Assembly: GCA_016188005.1 (NCBI GenBank)
Contig: JACPIQ010000026.1
Coordinates: 1-64,000 of the forward strand
Source: Candidatus Rokuibacteriota bacterium
Lineage (GTDB): Bacteria > Methylomirabilota > Methylomirabilia > Rokubacteriales > CSP1-6
Length of the DNA stretch: 64,000 nt
Reading direction: 5' to 3'
A program made the translations under genes and the position numbers. The notes under the pieces are model-generated. The model had not been told where the DNA came from, searched no databases, and worked only from the letters and a program-made list of their open reading frames with translations. The stretch's first letter is position 1; the number at the start of each line of letters is the position of its first letter. This document shows positions 23,342 through 32,592 of this stretch, one piece after another.

Positions 23342-24921
23342 CGGGCGGCCTCGCGCCGCTTCTCGGCGGCGCGCTCGGCGCCGAGCCGTCCCTCCTCGCC
23401 CCCGGAGTGGTCAGCGTAGCGCATGGCGGCGGCCAGGGCACGGTGCCCCGCCTGCTCGGCGATGAGGCGATGCATGGCCTGGCAGATGCGGCGATAGGCG
23501 GGATGCCCCTGGGCCGCCGTGCGCAGCTCGATCAGGTGCATCGCTTCCCGCGCGTTCATCTCCATGTAGAAGCGCACGCGGTAGGCCATGGCGACGGCGT
23601 AGGGCGCGACGGTGGCGAGCCCGGCGTCGACCAGCGCGTCGTGCAGGGCGGCCGACTCCTCCATGACGCGCCGCCAGTCGGGGAGCGCGCCCGCCTCCTC
23701 GATGCCGTCGGCGACCACGTAGCCGTGGCGCGGGGACAGCGGCTGCCATTCCAGGGTGAGCAGCCGGTGGCGCTGGAGATCCCGGAAGGCGCCGTAGTCG
23801 CCGAGCACGTCGAAGCGGTAGGCGGTGCGCTCGAAGGCCCGGCCAGGCTTGTGACGGCGGTTCTCGCGGCGGCCGACATAGGCCGCGAGGACACGCCGGC
23901 GCTCCTCCGTGGTGAGCGTGTGCGCCAGGGCGAGGAGCTGATCGTCCGGAAGCTGCGATGCCGCGTAGAGCGCCGCCGCGACCACCTTGACCTCGCCCTC
24001 GGGATCCCAGTCGGTGAGCGTGACCTCCGGGCGCGGCTCCGGCGCGATCCCGGCGAGGAGCGCACGGGTCGCCGCCTCCGTGGCCTCGCGCGTGTCGCGG
24101 AGGTACTGGCTCCAGACGCCGCCGCGCTCGGGGCGCTCGAACCGCTGGAGGAAGGCGGGGATCACCTTGCGCAGCTCCGCGAGCATCATCTCGGCGTACT
24201 CCTGCACCTCGCGCAGGGGGTGGGCCCGCATCCTGAGCAGCAGGGCCTCCCAGGCCTGCCCGGTGCCGAAGATGCCCACGTTGGAGCGGGTGGCCGCCGG
24301 CAGAAGTCCGCGGAGGGAGTCCAGCGCCCTGGCGCGGATGGTCATCCGGTACGTGGCCTCGCTCTCGCCGGCCGGCGGCGGGAAGCGCTGGCTCCAGTAC
24401 TCGCGCATGGGCTCGATCCAGCGCGCATAGGTCTCGAAGGCCCGGTCCAGCGTCTCCACGTAGCGCGCCCGCAGCGGGTGGCCCTCCAGCTCGGCGGGCA
24501 CGCGGTACTTCCAGGCCCCACCCGGCCGGTCCGTGTGCGGCACGTAGCGCGTGGACTGCTCGAGGTAGGCCATGAGCCGCCCCCACTCGAGCACCTTGGT
24601 GAGAAGGTTCGAGGCGCCCTCGCAGGCAAGATGCACGCCGCCCAGCTGCGCCACGGAGTCGTCGCCGTAGTCGCTGAGGACGCGCTCGTAGAGGGCCTCC
24701 GCGCGCGTGGTGCCGACGGAGGCCGTGGCGGCGGCCGGGGCCGCCTGCTCGAGGAACTCGTCGAGGAAGAGCCGGCGCAGCGACTTGGCCGAGCGCGAGT
24801 AGCGGGCGAAGAGCGCCCCTTTCACGACCTCCGGCAGGTTGACCAGCGCGAAGACCGGCCCGTCGAGATTCGTGAAGTACGGCGCGAGGCGCGCGCGCTC
24901 CTCGGCGGTGAAGGTCTCCAC
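23338..24921 (-). CDS. ThyX-like (FAD-dependent thymidylate synthase family) protein, double length
   Basis: A 527-residue protein, about twice the usual ThyX length. The first half has FARYSRSAKSLRRLFLDEF and YGDDSVAQLGGVHLACEGAS, typical of ThyX-like proteins. The second half has RHKPGRAFERTAYRFDVLGD and RDLQRHRLLTLEWQPLSPR, which resembles but does not exactly match the ThyX RHRxxSxNxxSxR motif. Whether it makes dTMP or has a divergent role is unclear. The GTG start has no ribosome site and lies ten bases after the cupin stop. Confidence 0.7.
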   Translation of the reverse strand: METFTAEERARLAPYFTNLDGPVFALVNLPEVVKGALFARYSRSAKSLRRLFLDEFLEQAAPAAATASVGTTRAEALYERVLSDYGDDSVAQLGGVHLACEGASNLLTKVLEWGRLMAYLEQSTRYVPHTDRPGGAWKYRVPAELEGHPLRARYVETLDRAFETYARWIEPMREYWSQRFPPPAGESEATYRMTIRARALDSLRGLLPAATRSNVGIFGTGQAWEALLLRMRAHPLREVQEYAEMMLAELRKVIPAFLQRFERPERGGVWSQYLRDTREATEAATRALLAGIAPEPRPEVTLTDWDPEGEVKVVAAALYAASQLPDDQLLALAHTLTTEERRRVLAAYVGRRENRRHKPGRAFERTAYRFDVLGDYGAFRDLQRHRLLTLEWQPLSPRHGYVVADGIEEAGALPDWRRVMEESAALHDALVDAGLATVAPYAVAMAYRVRFYMEMNAREAMHLIELRTAAQGHPAYRRICQAMHRLIAEQAGHRALAAAMRYADHSGGEEGRLGAERAAEKRREAAR

Positions 24922-24931
24922 CGGGATGGGC

Positions 24932-25300
24932 TCAGCCGCGCCCGAGGTACGTGTCCCCGCCGGTGAACATGTCCTCGCGGGGCGGGGCGAAGATGTCGAC
25001 GACCTCCGTGTCCTCGGGAAAGTAGGCCTCGTGGGGCGTGTTGCCGGGAATGACGCACAGGTCTCCCGCCACGCAGGTACGCCGCTCGCCTCCCAGGCTG
25101 AACTCCATCCGGCCCGAGAGCATCCAGAAGATCTGCTCGTGGGGGTGCTGATGCACGGCGGCGCGGGCGCCGGCTTTCATCGTCCAGAAGACGACCATCT
25201 CCTTCTCGCCCACGAGGATCTTGCGGGTGATCTTGTCGCCGATCTTCTCCTCGGGCAGCGTCGTGAGGGTTGCGTAGCCTGTCATCACGGGAACTGTCAT
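24932..25300 (-). CDS. Cupin-domain protein
   Basis: A 122-residue single-domain cupin with metal-ligand motif HQHPHEQIFWML (G(X)5HXH type) and second motif PGNTPHEAYFPED. ATG 25300 is preferred over 25321 because AAGGAGG lies nine bases before it. It probably binds a metal and a small molecule, as a dioxygenase, isomerase or storage protein. It is first in an operon with the ThyX-like and DinB genes. Confidence 0.8.
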   Translation of the reverse strand: MTVPVMTGYATLTTLPEEKIGDKITRKILVGEKEMVVFWTMKAGARAAVHQHPHEQIFWMLSGRMEFSLGGERRTCVAGDLCVIPGNTPHEAYFPEDTEVVDIFAPPREDMFTGGDTYLGRG

Positions 25301-25341
25301 GGCGGTGGGCCTCCTTGTCATCGGGCCTCGGGGTGGCTAAG

Positions 25342-25370
25342 ACCCTAGCCATCCCGCCGAGGCAAGTCAA
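25342..25370 (-). promoter_or_regulatory. Candidate promoter for the cupin operon
   Basis: On the minus strand TTGACT (5 of 6) and a weak TAGGGT (3 of 6) are spaced by 17 bases, about 42 bases before the cupin start. It is divergent from the promoter at 25388. Confidence 0.35.
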
Positions 25371-25387
25371 GTCTCCTCCCCCTCGCG

Positions 25388-25417
25388 TTGACCCCGCCGT
25401 CGGGGGCATGGGATAAT
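25388..25417 (+). promoter_or_regulatory. Sigma-70 promoter giving a leaderless transcript
   Basis: TTGACC (5 of 6), 18 bases, GATAAT (5 of 6). The -10 ends only seven bases before the lipoprotein ATG (25425), so the mRNA should begin at or next to the start codon. There is no ribosome binding site. Confidence 0.65.
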
Positions 25418-25424
25418 CCGCGCC

Positions 25425-25748
25425 ATGCGGCGGCCGCTCCTCCTCGCCCTGCTCGCGCTCATCCTGGCCGGGTGCTTCGCGTTGAGGGCCGGCCAGGAAT
25501 TCCCCTCGCCCGAGCCCCTCATGATCGTCGTGGGCAAGACCGACAAGGCAGCGCTGCGACGCATGTTCGGCGAGCCCTACCAGGTGGGGCTCGACAGCGG
25601 CGACCAGACATGGCGCTGGTTCTTCGGCCAGCGGGAAGCGGGCGCCGAGATCAGCAAGGACCTGTCGGTGCGCTTCGCGGCCGACGGCACCGTGAAGTCC
25701 TACTCGTTCACGTCGAACTTTCCCGAGGACATGAGGCGGCTCAAGTAG
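25425..25748 (+). CDS. Small BamE/SmpA-like lipoprotein
   Basis: A 107-residue lipoprotein: MRRPLLLALLALILAGC (lipobox Cys17). The remainder resembles the SmpA/OmlA (BamE) fold: VGKTDKAALRRMFGEPYQVG, WRWFFGQR, and a final strand VRFAADGTVKSYSF. BamE-like proteins help assemble outer-membrane proteins, but this small relative may have another job. It is expressed from a promoter that leaves no leader. The DapA-like gene follows after 18 bases. Confidence 0.75.
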   Translation: MRRPLLLALLALILAGCFALRAGQEFPSPEPLMIVVGKTDKAALRRMFGEPYQVGLDSGDQTWRWFFGQREAGAEISKDLSVRFAADGTVKSYSFTSNFPEDMRRLK

Positions 25749-25766
25749 CCGGCAGGAGATCTCCCC

Positions 25767-26690
25767 ATGAGCGGCATCGACCTCAAGGGCGTCATCCCCG
25801 CCACGGTCCTGCCGATGACGCAGGACGCCGAGATCGACGAGCCGGGCCTCCGCAAGTACATCCGCTGGATCGCCGCGCAGGGCATCAAGGCCGTGGCCGT
25901 CAACGTGGACACGGGCGAGGGCCTGCACCTCTGGCACGACGAGAGGCTCTCCGTGCTGCGCATCTACAAGGAGGAGCTGTCCGGGCGCGGCGTCCCCATC
26001 GTGGCGGGTCTCGGCGCCTCCTTCACGGCCCAGGCCGTCAAGTACGCCAAGGAGTACCGCGAGGCCGGTGCCGACTGCCTCCTGGTCTTCCCGATCACCG
26101 CCTACCTGGGACAGCCCCTGTCGTCCGAGGTGCCGTACCACTACCACAAGGCCGTGGCCGACGAGGTGGGCCTGCCCATGATCCTCTTCACGCTGCAACC
26201 CGCGCTGGGAGGGACGAACTTCGACGACGAGACGCTGGCCCGGCTCATGGAGATCCCGCAGGTCGTCGCCATCAAGGAGGCGCTCTTCGACGCCAAGCGC
26301 TTCCGCGAGATCGTCACGGTGGCGCGCCGAGCGCCGCGGTCCATCACGGTGCTGACGGGCAACGACAACTTCATCTGGGAGTCCTACCTCCTCGGCGCCG
26401 AGGGGGCGCTGCTGGGCGCCTGTGCCGTCACCACGAGGACCCACGTGGACGTGTATGAGGCGGCCATGCGCGGCGACTGGGCCACGGCCCGCGCCAAGGG
26501 CGACAGGATCCAGAAGCTCGTGGACGCCGTCTTCGCAGCGCCGGTACGCGACTACCGGGCCCGCGCCAAGGAGGTGCTGGTGATCCAGGGCATCCTCGCC
26601 CACGGCCACATGCGGCCGCCCCTCCTCCCCGTGGGCCCGGAGGATTGCCAGCGGCTGAAGTGGGCGCTGGAGGAAGCCGGGGAGCTGTAG
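25767..26690 (+). CDS. DapA-family (dihydrodipicolinate synthase-like) aldolase
   Basis: A 307-residue TIM-barrel lyase of the DHDPS/N-acetylneuraminate lyase family. Schiff-base Lys170 lies in VAIKEAL; the barrel start is GVIPATVLPMTQDAEID, and a GNDNFIWESYLLGAEG strand follows. The usual GTTGE pyruvate-binding motif reads NVDTGEG, so the keto-acid specificity may differ from lysine-pathway DapA. It probably cleaves or forms a keto-acid aldol product. It lies just after a lipoprotein gene and before a sensor kinase. Confidence 0.88.
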   Translation: MSGIDLKGVIPATVLPMTQDAEIDEPGLRKYIRWIAAQGIKAVAVNVDTGEGLHLWHDERLSVLRIYKEELSGRGVPIVAGLGASFTAQAVKYAKEYREAGADCLLVFPITAYLGQPLSSEVPYHYHKAVADEVGLPMILFTLQPALGGTNFDDETLARLMEIPQVVAIKEALFDAKRFREIVTVARRAPRSITVLTGNDNFIWESYLLGAEGALLGACAVTTRTHVDVYEAAMRGDWATARAKGDRIQKLVDAVFAAPVRDYRARAKEVLVIQGILAHGHMRPPLLPVGPEDCQRLKWALEEAGEL

Positions 26691-26765
26691 TGCCGGACCC
26701 GATTCCGGCGCTCCTGCCCACCACGGTCCGCGGCTCCCATTCCCTGCCCCGCTGAGGCGACTGCC

Positions 26766-29700
26766 ATGATTCCTCTCTCGGGACTCATGAAGGGGCTCAC
26801 CGAGAATCTGGCGCTCCTCCTCTCCCTGGCCTGCATCTACGGCCTCCTCTGGTCCTCCCTCCGGCGCGCCCGCCCGGCCGCCTACACCCTCGTCAGCGGT
26901 GCCGCCTTCGGTGGCATCGCGGTGGCCGGCATGGCCATGGGCATCGAGGTGATGCCGGGGGTGATCCTTGGCCAGCGCGTGGTCATCATCGGCATGGCCG
27001 GGGTGTTCAACGGCCCGGGCTCGGCGGCGGTGGCTGCTGCCATCGCAGTGGCATTCCGCCTGGCGCTGGGGGGGATCGGCGTCGTTCCCGGCGTGGGGGC
27101 GATCGTCACGGCGGCGCTCATCGGGGCCCTGGTCCACCGGCGCTGGGGCGACCGGGTCGCCGAGTTCGGGATCGGCCGGTTCCTGCTGCTGGGCTGGGCG
27201 CTCTCCGTCTCAGGCCTGCTGTGGACGTTCGCCATTCCAGACGTCGCGCTCGCCTGGCGCCTGCTCGAGCGTTTCGCGATTCCGGTGACCATCTTCTACC
27301 CGCTGAGTACCGTCCTCCTCGGGCTCCTGCTCTCCTATCTCCAGGTGGAGCGCCGGCGTCTCATCCGCACCGAGGCCTCCATCGAGCACTCCCGGGAGGC
27401 GATGTTCTGGGTGGACGCGACCGGGCGCATCGCCGACGCGAATGCCGCCGCCACGCACCTCTGCGGCTACTCGCGTGACGAGCTCCGCGGCATGCCCATC
27501 GGCCGGCTCCACGAACAGGGCTCGAGCGCGCGGTGGCCGGTGATCTGGCGCAAGGCCGAGACGGAGCGGCTGCTCCACGTCGAGTCCGAGCTCCGCGCCA
27601 AGGACGGCCACGTCGTGCCCGTCGACATCTCGTGCGCGTTCGTCGATCTCAAGACCGACGCCTACCTCTCCTACTGCCTGCGGGACATCAGCGAGCGCCG
27701 GCGCGCGGAGCAGGCCACCGCCGCGCTCGCGGCCATCGGGCGCGAGCTGACCGGCACGCTGGACGTCGCCGAGGCGGCGCGCCGCGTGGTCTCCACACTG
27801 CTTCCGTTCTTCGGGGTCAGGCGCTCGATGCTCCATCGCTTCGAGCCGGCCACGGGCGCTCTCGTCTGCGTGGCCGCGGCGGGCGAGCTGGATGCCAGCC
27901 GATGGCTCGGGCAGGCCGCTCCGGTGGGCGTGGGACTGGCCGGCCTGGCCGTGGCCGAGGGCCGGCCCATGTGGTGCGCCGACATCCTCGCTGATCCGCG
28001 CCTCGTCGTGCCCGGCTGGCTCAGGGCATGGGTCGAGCTCGACGGCGGTCGCGCGGCGATTGCCGTGCCGCTCAAGGCCCACGGCGAGACGGTGGGGGCG
28101 CTGGTCCTGGCGGATCTGCCCGGGCGGAGCTTCACCGAGCAGGAGCGGCTGATGCTGTCGGCCTTTGCCGACCAGGCGGCCCTGGCCCTCCGGAACGCGG
28201 GGCTCTTCGCAGAAACGGCGCGCCGCCAGCGGGAGGCCGCGGAGCTGGCCCGGGTGGCCCGGGCGCTCACGGAAAGTCTCGACGTGACGGAGATCGCCGA
28301 GCGGATCGTGGCAGGTGTGCCGTCGGTCCTCGGTGCCCGTTACGTCGTGATCAGGCGCCTGGCTGCCGACGGCTCCCTCGTCGTGCTGGCCGCCGCCGGC
28401 CCGGCAGCGCCGTTCTTCGAGCCGGGGCACGCGCAGCCGGCAGGCACGGGGGTGGCAGGGCGCGCCGTGGCCGCGGGCCGCCCCGTCTGGACCCGCGACG
28501 TGCGCTCCGATCCCGACATCCCGCTGGACGACGACCTGCACCGAAGGCTGGCGGACTCCGGGATCTGCTCCGGCCTGGCCGTCCCGATGAGGGTCAAGGG
28601 CGAGACCATCGGTGCGCTCATCATCGGAGACGCGGCCGCCCGGGATTTCGCTCCGGCGGAGATCGCGCTGCTGGAGGCCTTCGCCGACCAGGCGGCGCTG
28701 GCGCTGGAGAACGCGCGCGTCCACGAGGAGGCGGGGCGGCGGCGGCGGGAGGCGGAGGTGCTGTCCGAGATCGCCCGTTCCGTCAACGCCTCGCTCGAGC
28801 TGGACAGCATCCTCCAGCGGGTGGTCGAGGGCGCCAGGGAGCTCTGCCGGGCCGATGCCGCCTCCATCTCGCTCCGGGACCCGGCCTCGGGGGAAATGGT
28901 GTACCGGCGCTGGACCGAGCCCCGGCCGAGAGGCCACGGCGCGACACGGATCGTTCCAGGCAAGGGCGCCGGAGGGCAGGTGCTGCTGACCGGCCGCCCC
29001 TTCAGGACCGACGACTACCTGAGCGATCCCCGGATCGACCAGGAGTTCGCCGAGTCAGTGCGGACCGCCGGCACCGTGGCAGTGCTCGTGGTGCCCATCA
29101 GTATCGACGAGGCCATCGAGGGACTCCTCTATGTGTACAACCTCGCCCCCCGTCCGTTCAGCGACCGGGACGAGTCCATCCTGTCGCGGCTGGCCGACCA
29201 CGCGGGGGCAGCCATCCGGAATTGCCGCCTCTACGCCCAGGCGACGGAGCGCGCGCGGAGACTCCAGACGCTCAGCCAGCTCACCGCCCTCATCACGTCG
29301 GCCCGCGAGGGCCCGGAGGTGTTCAGGGCCGTGGCAGGAGCCGCCGTCACGCTGCTGGGGGCCCGAACGGCGCGGGTCTGGATCGCCGATCCCGACGCGC
29401 GCGTCCTCAGGCCCGCGGAGAGCTTCGGCGTCGAGCCCGAGGCCGAGCAGCGGCTGCTGGAGATCTCCCTGATCCCCTTCGGGGGTGGCATCGCCGGCCA
29501 GATCCTGGAGACCCGGACGCCCGAGTACATCGTGGACTGCCAGGTCGATCCCCGCTGGCTGAACCCGCGCTTCGCCCGTGAGCTCGGATTGCACGGCTAC
29601 GCGGGCCTCCCCCTCACCGACGGGGACCGCGTGGCCGGGGTGCTCGCCATCCTCTTCGGCGAGCCCCGCCATTTCGGCACCGAGGACAGGGAGCTGATCG

Positions 29701-31322
29701 CGCTCCTGGCCGACCAGGCCGCCATCGCCATCCGGAATGCCCAGTTCCACCGGCGGGAGCAGGCAGCCCTGGCCGAAGCGCAGGCCTCCGAGGCGCGCTA
29801 CCGGGGTCTCTTCGACCACACGCCCATCGGGCTCTTCCGCACGACGCCTGACGGCCAGATCCTGGATCTCAACGCCGCCGGTCTGCACGGGTTGAGGCTG
29901 CCCGATCTCGAGACCGCGCGGCGCATCCCCATCGACGATTTCTTCGTGGATCCGCAGGCGCGCCCGCGCGGTCACGCGGTCGCCCTCCGGGAGGGCCAGC
30001 TCCGCGACTTCGAGGTGCGGCAGCGCCGCTTCGACGGCTCCATCGGCTGGTTCCGGATCAACGCCCGGACTGTGCGCGACGGGGAGGGACGCCCCGTCGC
30101 CTTCGAGGGAAGCACCGAGGACATCACCGCCCGGAAGGACGTCGAGGACGCCCTGCGCCAGCGCACGAAGCGACTGGAGATGCTCCACGAGCTGGAGTGG
30201 GCCATCCTCGCGACGCAGTCGCCGGAGGCCATCGCCGAGGCGGCGCTGCGCGGGGTCGCCCAGCTCATCCCGTGCCAGCACGGGAGCGTCGCCGTCCTCC
30301 ATCCCGGCCGGAGCGAGCCCACCGTGCTCGCCACCTACGACGGCGGCCACGCCCGGCAGGGCGCAGGCCCGTGCATCTGGACCCCGCTGGTCCGCCACAT
30401 GGAGGCGCTCAGGGAGGGCCGGCCCCATCTCACCGAGGCAGTCGTCAGCGCAGAGCCCCCGGGGATCCGCTCTTACCTCACGGTGCCCATGCTGTTCTCG
30501 GGGGAGCTGGTGGGGGCCGTGAGCCTGGCCGTCGACGGGGCTCGCGGGTTCACCCCCGAGCACGTGGAGATCGCCCGCGAGGTGACCGACCCGCTGGCCG
30601 TGGCCATCCAGCAGGCCCGGCTGCACGATCAGGTGCGCACCGCCCATGGCGAGCTGCAGCGGCTGACCGGCCGGATCGTGGAAGCACAGGAGGCGGAGCG
30701 CCGGCGCATCGCCCGCGAGCTGCACGACGAGGTCGGCCAGGTGCTGATCGGGCTGAAGCTCAACCTGGAGGCGAGCGCGCGCCTGGCTGACGAGCCGGCC
30801 CGAGCGCGACTTCGCGGGGCGCAGGTCCTGCTCACCGATCTCATCGGCCGGCTGCGGGATCTCTCCCTCGATCTGCGGCCCCCGATGCTCGACGACCTCG
30901 GCCTCGTGCCCGCGCTCCTGTGGCTGCTCGACCGGTACACCGCCCACACGCGGGTCCGCGTCGCCTTCAGGCACGGGGGCCTCGAGGGGCAACGCTTTCC
31001 CCCGGAGCTCGAGACGGCCGTGTATCGTATCGTCCAGGAAGCCCTGACCAACGCCGCCCGGCACGCCGCGGTGGACGAGGTCTCGGTGCAGCTCTGGACC
31101 ACCGGAGAGCTCCTCCACATCCACGTCCACGATGAGGGGAAGGGCTTCGACGCCGACAGCGCCCCGGCCTCCGGGCTGTCCAGCGGGCTCGGCGGGATGC
31201 GCGAGCGGGCCGCCGTGCTGGGCGGCCGCCTCGCCGTCGACTCCCGCCGCGGGCTCGGCACCCTCGTGGCGGCGGAGCTGCCCCTGGGGGCCCGGGTGAG
31301 CGCGGGGCAGGGGTCGCCATGA
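26766..31322 (+). CDS. Giant membrane sensor histidine kinase (5TM-PAS-GAF-GAF-GAF-GAF-PAS-GAF-HisKA_3)
   Basis: A 1,518-residue kinase. The N-terminus has helices of the LytS-like 5TM receptor type (about 5-200). Then follow PAS (about 205-310), GAF1 (about 317), GAF2 (about 489), GAF3 (about 661), GAF4 (about 829), PAS2 (about 1008-1130) and GAF5 (about 1133-1290). The HisKA_3 module has His1320 (ARELHDEVGQ) and the NarX-type HATPase ends near 1510 (GLGGMRERAAVLGG). The family phosphorylates LuxR-type regulators, and one is encoded immediately after with an ATGA overlap. Five GAF domains suggest integration of several small-molecule or redox signals. Confidence 0.9.
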   Translation: MIPLSGLMKGLTENLALLLSLACIYGLLWSSLRRARPAAYTLVSGAAFGGIAVAGMAMGIEVMPGVILGQRVVIIGMAGVFNGPGSAAVAAAIAVAFRLALGGIGVVPGVGAIVTAALIGALVHRRWGDRVAEFGIGRFLLLGWALSVSGLLWTFAIPDVALAWRLLERFAIPVTIFYPLSTVLLGLLLSYLQVERRRLIRTEASIEHSREAMFWVDATGRIADANAAATHLCGYSRDELRGMPIGRLHEQGSSARWPVIWRKAETERLLHVESELRAKDGHVVPVDISCAFVDLKTDAYLSYCLRDISERRRAEQATAALAAIGRELTGTLDVAEAARRVVSTLLPFFGVRRSMLHRFEPATGALVCVAAAGELDASRWLGQAAPVGVGLAGLAVAEGRPMWCADILADPRLVVPGWLRAWVELDGGRAAIAVPLKAHGETVGALVLADLPGRSFTEQERLMLSAFADQAALALRNAGLFAETARRQREAAELARVARALTESLDVTEIAERIVAGVPSVLGARYVVIRRLAADGSLVVLAAAGPAAPFFEPGHAQPAGTGVAGRAVAAGRPVWTRDVRSDPDIPLDDDLHRRLADSGICSGLAVPMRVKGETIGALIIGDAAARDFAPAEIALLEAFADQAALALENARVHEEAGRRRREAEVLSEIARSVNASLELDSILQRVVEGARELCRADAASISLRDPASGEMVYRRWTEPRPRGHGATRIVPGKGAGGQVLLTGRPFRTDDYLSDPRIDQEFAESVRTAGTVAVLVVPISIDEAIEGLLYVYNLAPRPFSDRDESILSRLADHAGAAIRNCRLYAQATERARRLQTLSQLTALITSAREGPEVFRAVAGAAVTLLGARTARVWIADPDARVLRPAESFGVEPEAEQRLLEISLIPFGGGIAGQILETRTPEYIVDCQVDPRWLNPRFARELGLHGYAGLPLTDGDRVAGVLAILFGEPRHFGTEDRELIALLADQAAIAIRNAQFHRREQAALAEAQASEARYRGLFDHTPIGLFRTTPDGQILDLNAAGLHGLRLPDLETARRIPIDDFFVDPQARPRGHAVALREGQLRDFEVRQRRFDGSIGWFRINARTVRDGEGRPVAFEGSTEDITARKDVEDALRQRTKRLEMLHELEWAILATQSPEAIAEAALRGVAQLIPCQHGSVAVLHPGRSEPTVLATYDGGHARQGAGPCIWTPLVRHMEALREGRPHLTEAVVSAEPPGIRSYLTVPMLFSGELVGAVSLAVDGARGFTPEHVEIAREVTDPLAVAIQQARLHDQVRTAHGELQRLTGRIVEAQEAERRRIARELHDEVGQVLIGLKLNLEASARLADEPARARLRGAQVLLTDLIGRLRDLSLDLRPPMLDDLGLVPALLWLLDRYTAHTRVRVAFRHGGLEGQRFPPELETAVYRIVQEALTNAARHAAVDEVSVQLWTTGELLHIHVHDEGKGFDADSAPASGLSSGLGGMRERAAVLGGRLAVDSRRGLGTLVAAELPLGARVSAGQGSP

Positions 31323-31993
31323 GCCCGACGACGATCGTGCTGGCGGATGATCACGGCATCGTGCGGCAGGGCGTGCGCGTCCTCCTCGAGGCCGAGCCCG
31401 ATCTCACCGTCGTCGGGGAAGCGGCCGACGGGGTCGAGGCCGTCAGGCTCGTGGAGCAGCTCCGACCGGCGGTGCTGGTCGCCGACGTGATGATGCCTGG
31501 GCTCACCGGGCTCCAGGTCACTCGCGAGGTCCGGCGTCGCTTCCCGCACACCCGCGTGGTGATCCTCTCCATGTACGCCAACGAGGCCTATGTGCTGGAG
31601 GCGCTCAAGAACGGCGCCGCCGGCTACGTGCTCAAGGAGGCGGGCGCAGCCGACCTCGTGCGGGCCATCCGCGAGGCGACGGCAGGCGGGCGTTACCTCA
31701 GCCCGCCGCTCTCCGAGCGCGCCATCGAGGCCTACGTGGAGCGTGCCCAGGCCACCCCCCCGGAACCCTACGACACCCTCACGCCCCGGGAGCGCGAGAT
31801 CCTGCACCTCACCGTCGAGGGGCTGAGCAGCACGCAGGCCGCAGCCCGGCTGGCCATCAGCCCGCGCACCGTGGAGACCCACCGGGCCAACCTCATGCGC
31901 AAGCTCAACCTGCGCCGCCAGACGGACCTCGTGCGCTACGCGCTCGAGCGGGGCCTCGTACCGGTGGAGGGGCCGCCGCGCCCGCAGTCGTGA
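31319..31993 (+). CDS. NarL/FixJ-family response regulator
   Basis: A 224-residue regulator. The receiver domain has the acidic pocket DDH and phospho-acceptor Asp56 (VADVMMPG), plus VLKEAG. The C-terminal LuxR-type helix-turn-helix is LTPREREIL...SPRTVETHRANLM. It overlaps the giant kinase by four bases and is its evident partner. Its stop (31991-31993) lies inside the first codons of a truncated binding-protein frame. Target genes cannot be read from the sequence. Confidence 0.92.
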   Translation: MSPTTIVLADDHGIVRQGVRVLLEAEPDLTVVGEAADGVEAVRLVEQLRPAVLVADVMMPGLTGLQVTREVRRRFPHTRVVILSMYANEAYVLEALKNGAAGYVLKEAGAADLVRAIREATAGGRYLSPPLSERAIEAYVERAQATPPEPYDTLTPREREILHLTVEGLSSTQAAARLAISPRTVETHRANLMRKLNLRRQTDLVRYALERGLVPVEGPPRPQS

Positions 31994-32373
31994 GGTCTGC
32001 AGCCGACATTCGGTACGTGGACTTCGGCGTCAACGCGCTCAGCCAGGGGCTCTTGATCCACACCAAGTACCTCGGCGAGAAGGACCTCAGCTGCCGGACG
32101 GTGCGCGCCAGCAGCAAGGCGTGGACGGAGGCCGCCAGGCACCCCGAGGAGGCGGCGAAGATCCTCGTGGAGATGTTCCCCAAGGCGGGCGTCATCGCGC
32201 TGAACCTCTCGCAGTGGAAGGACACCGTGCAGCTCATGTACACGGCCAACACCAAGGGGAAGCCCGCCGGCTGGATGGCGGCGGCGGACTGGGACACCCT
32301 GCTGGGCCTGCAGAAGACCTACGGCAACATCCAGACCAGGGCGCCGGCCGACTACTACACGAACGACTTCTTC
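31990..32373 (+). pseudogene. 5'-truncated NMT1/TauA-type substrate-binding protein
   Basis: The frame from GTG 31990 reads the C-terminal half of an ABC-transporter binding protein: IRYVDFGVNALSQGLL, KAWTEAARHPEEAAKIL, DWDTLLGLQKTYGNI and finally YYTNDFF. The N-terminal half with its signal peptide is absent. The break falls exactly at the response regulator stop (GTGA). After TNDFF the frame runs on into unrelated sequence, so the normal stop is lost too. Confidence 0.75.
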
Positions 32374-32592
32374 GACTGCAAGTCGCGGCGCAGGGCAAGA
32401 GTGCCCGGCGGGTCAGTCCGGCTCCTGAAGCCAGGCGGCGCACGTGTAGAGGAAGAGGCAGGGCGGGGCGATGCCACGGTTCCGGTTGGCCCACGGCTCG
32501 CCTCCGACGGAATCTTGGCCCGTGCAGACCGAGGGCGCGAGAGCCACGAGGAAGAAGGTCAGCCGGCGGAGACGCGCGAGCAGCATCCCGGT

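Noticed and set aside
24822-27137. A 771-codon minus-strand frame
   Set aside because: It spans antisense across four well-supported genes and shows only codon-bias composition.
32374-32592. Possible gene between the binding-protein remnant and the MNT gene
   Set aside because: The run-on frame has no recognisable sequence or ribosome site.
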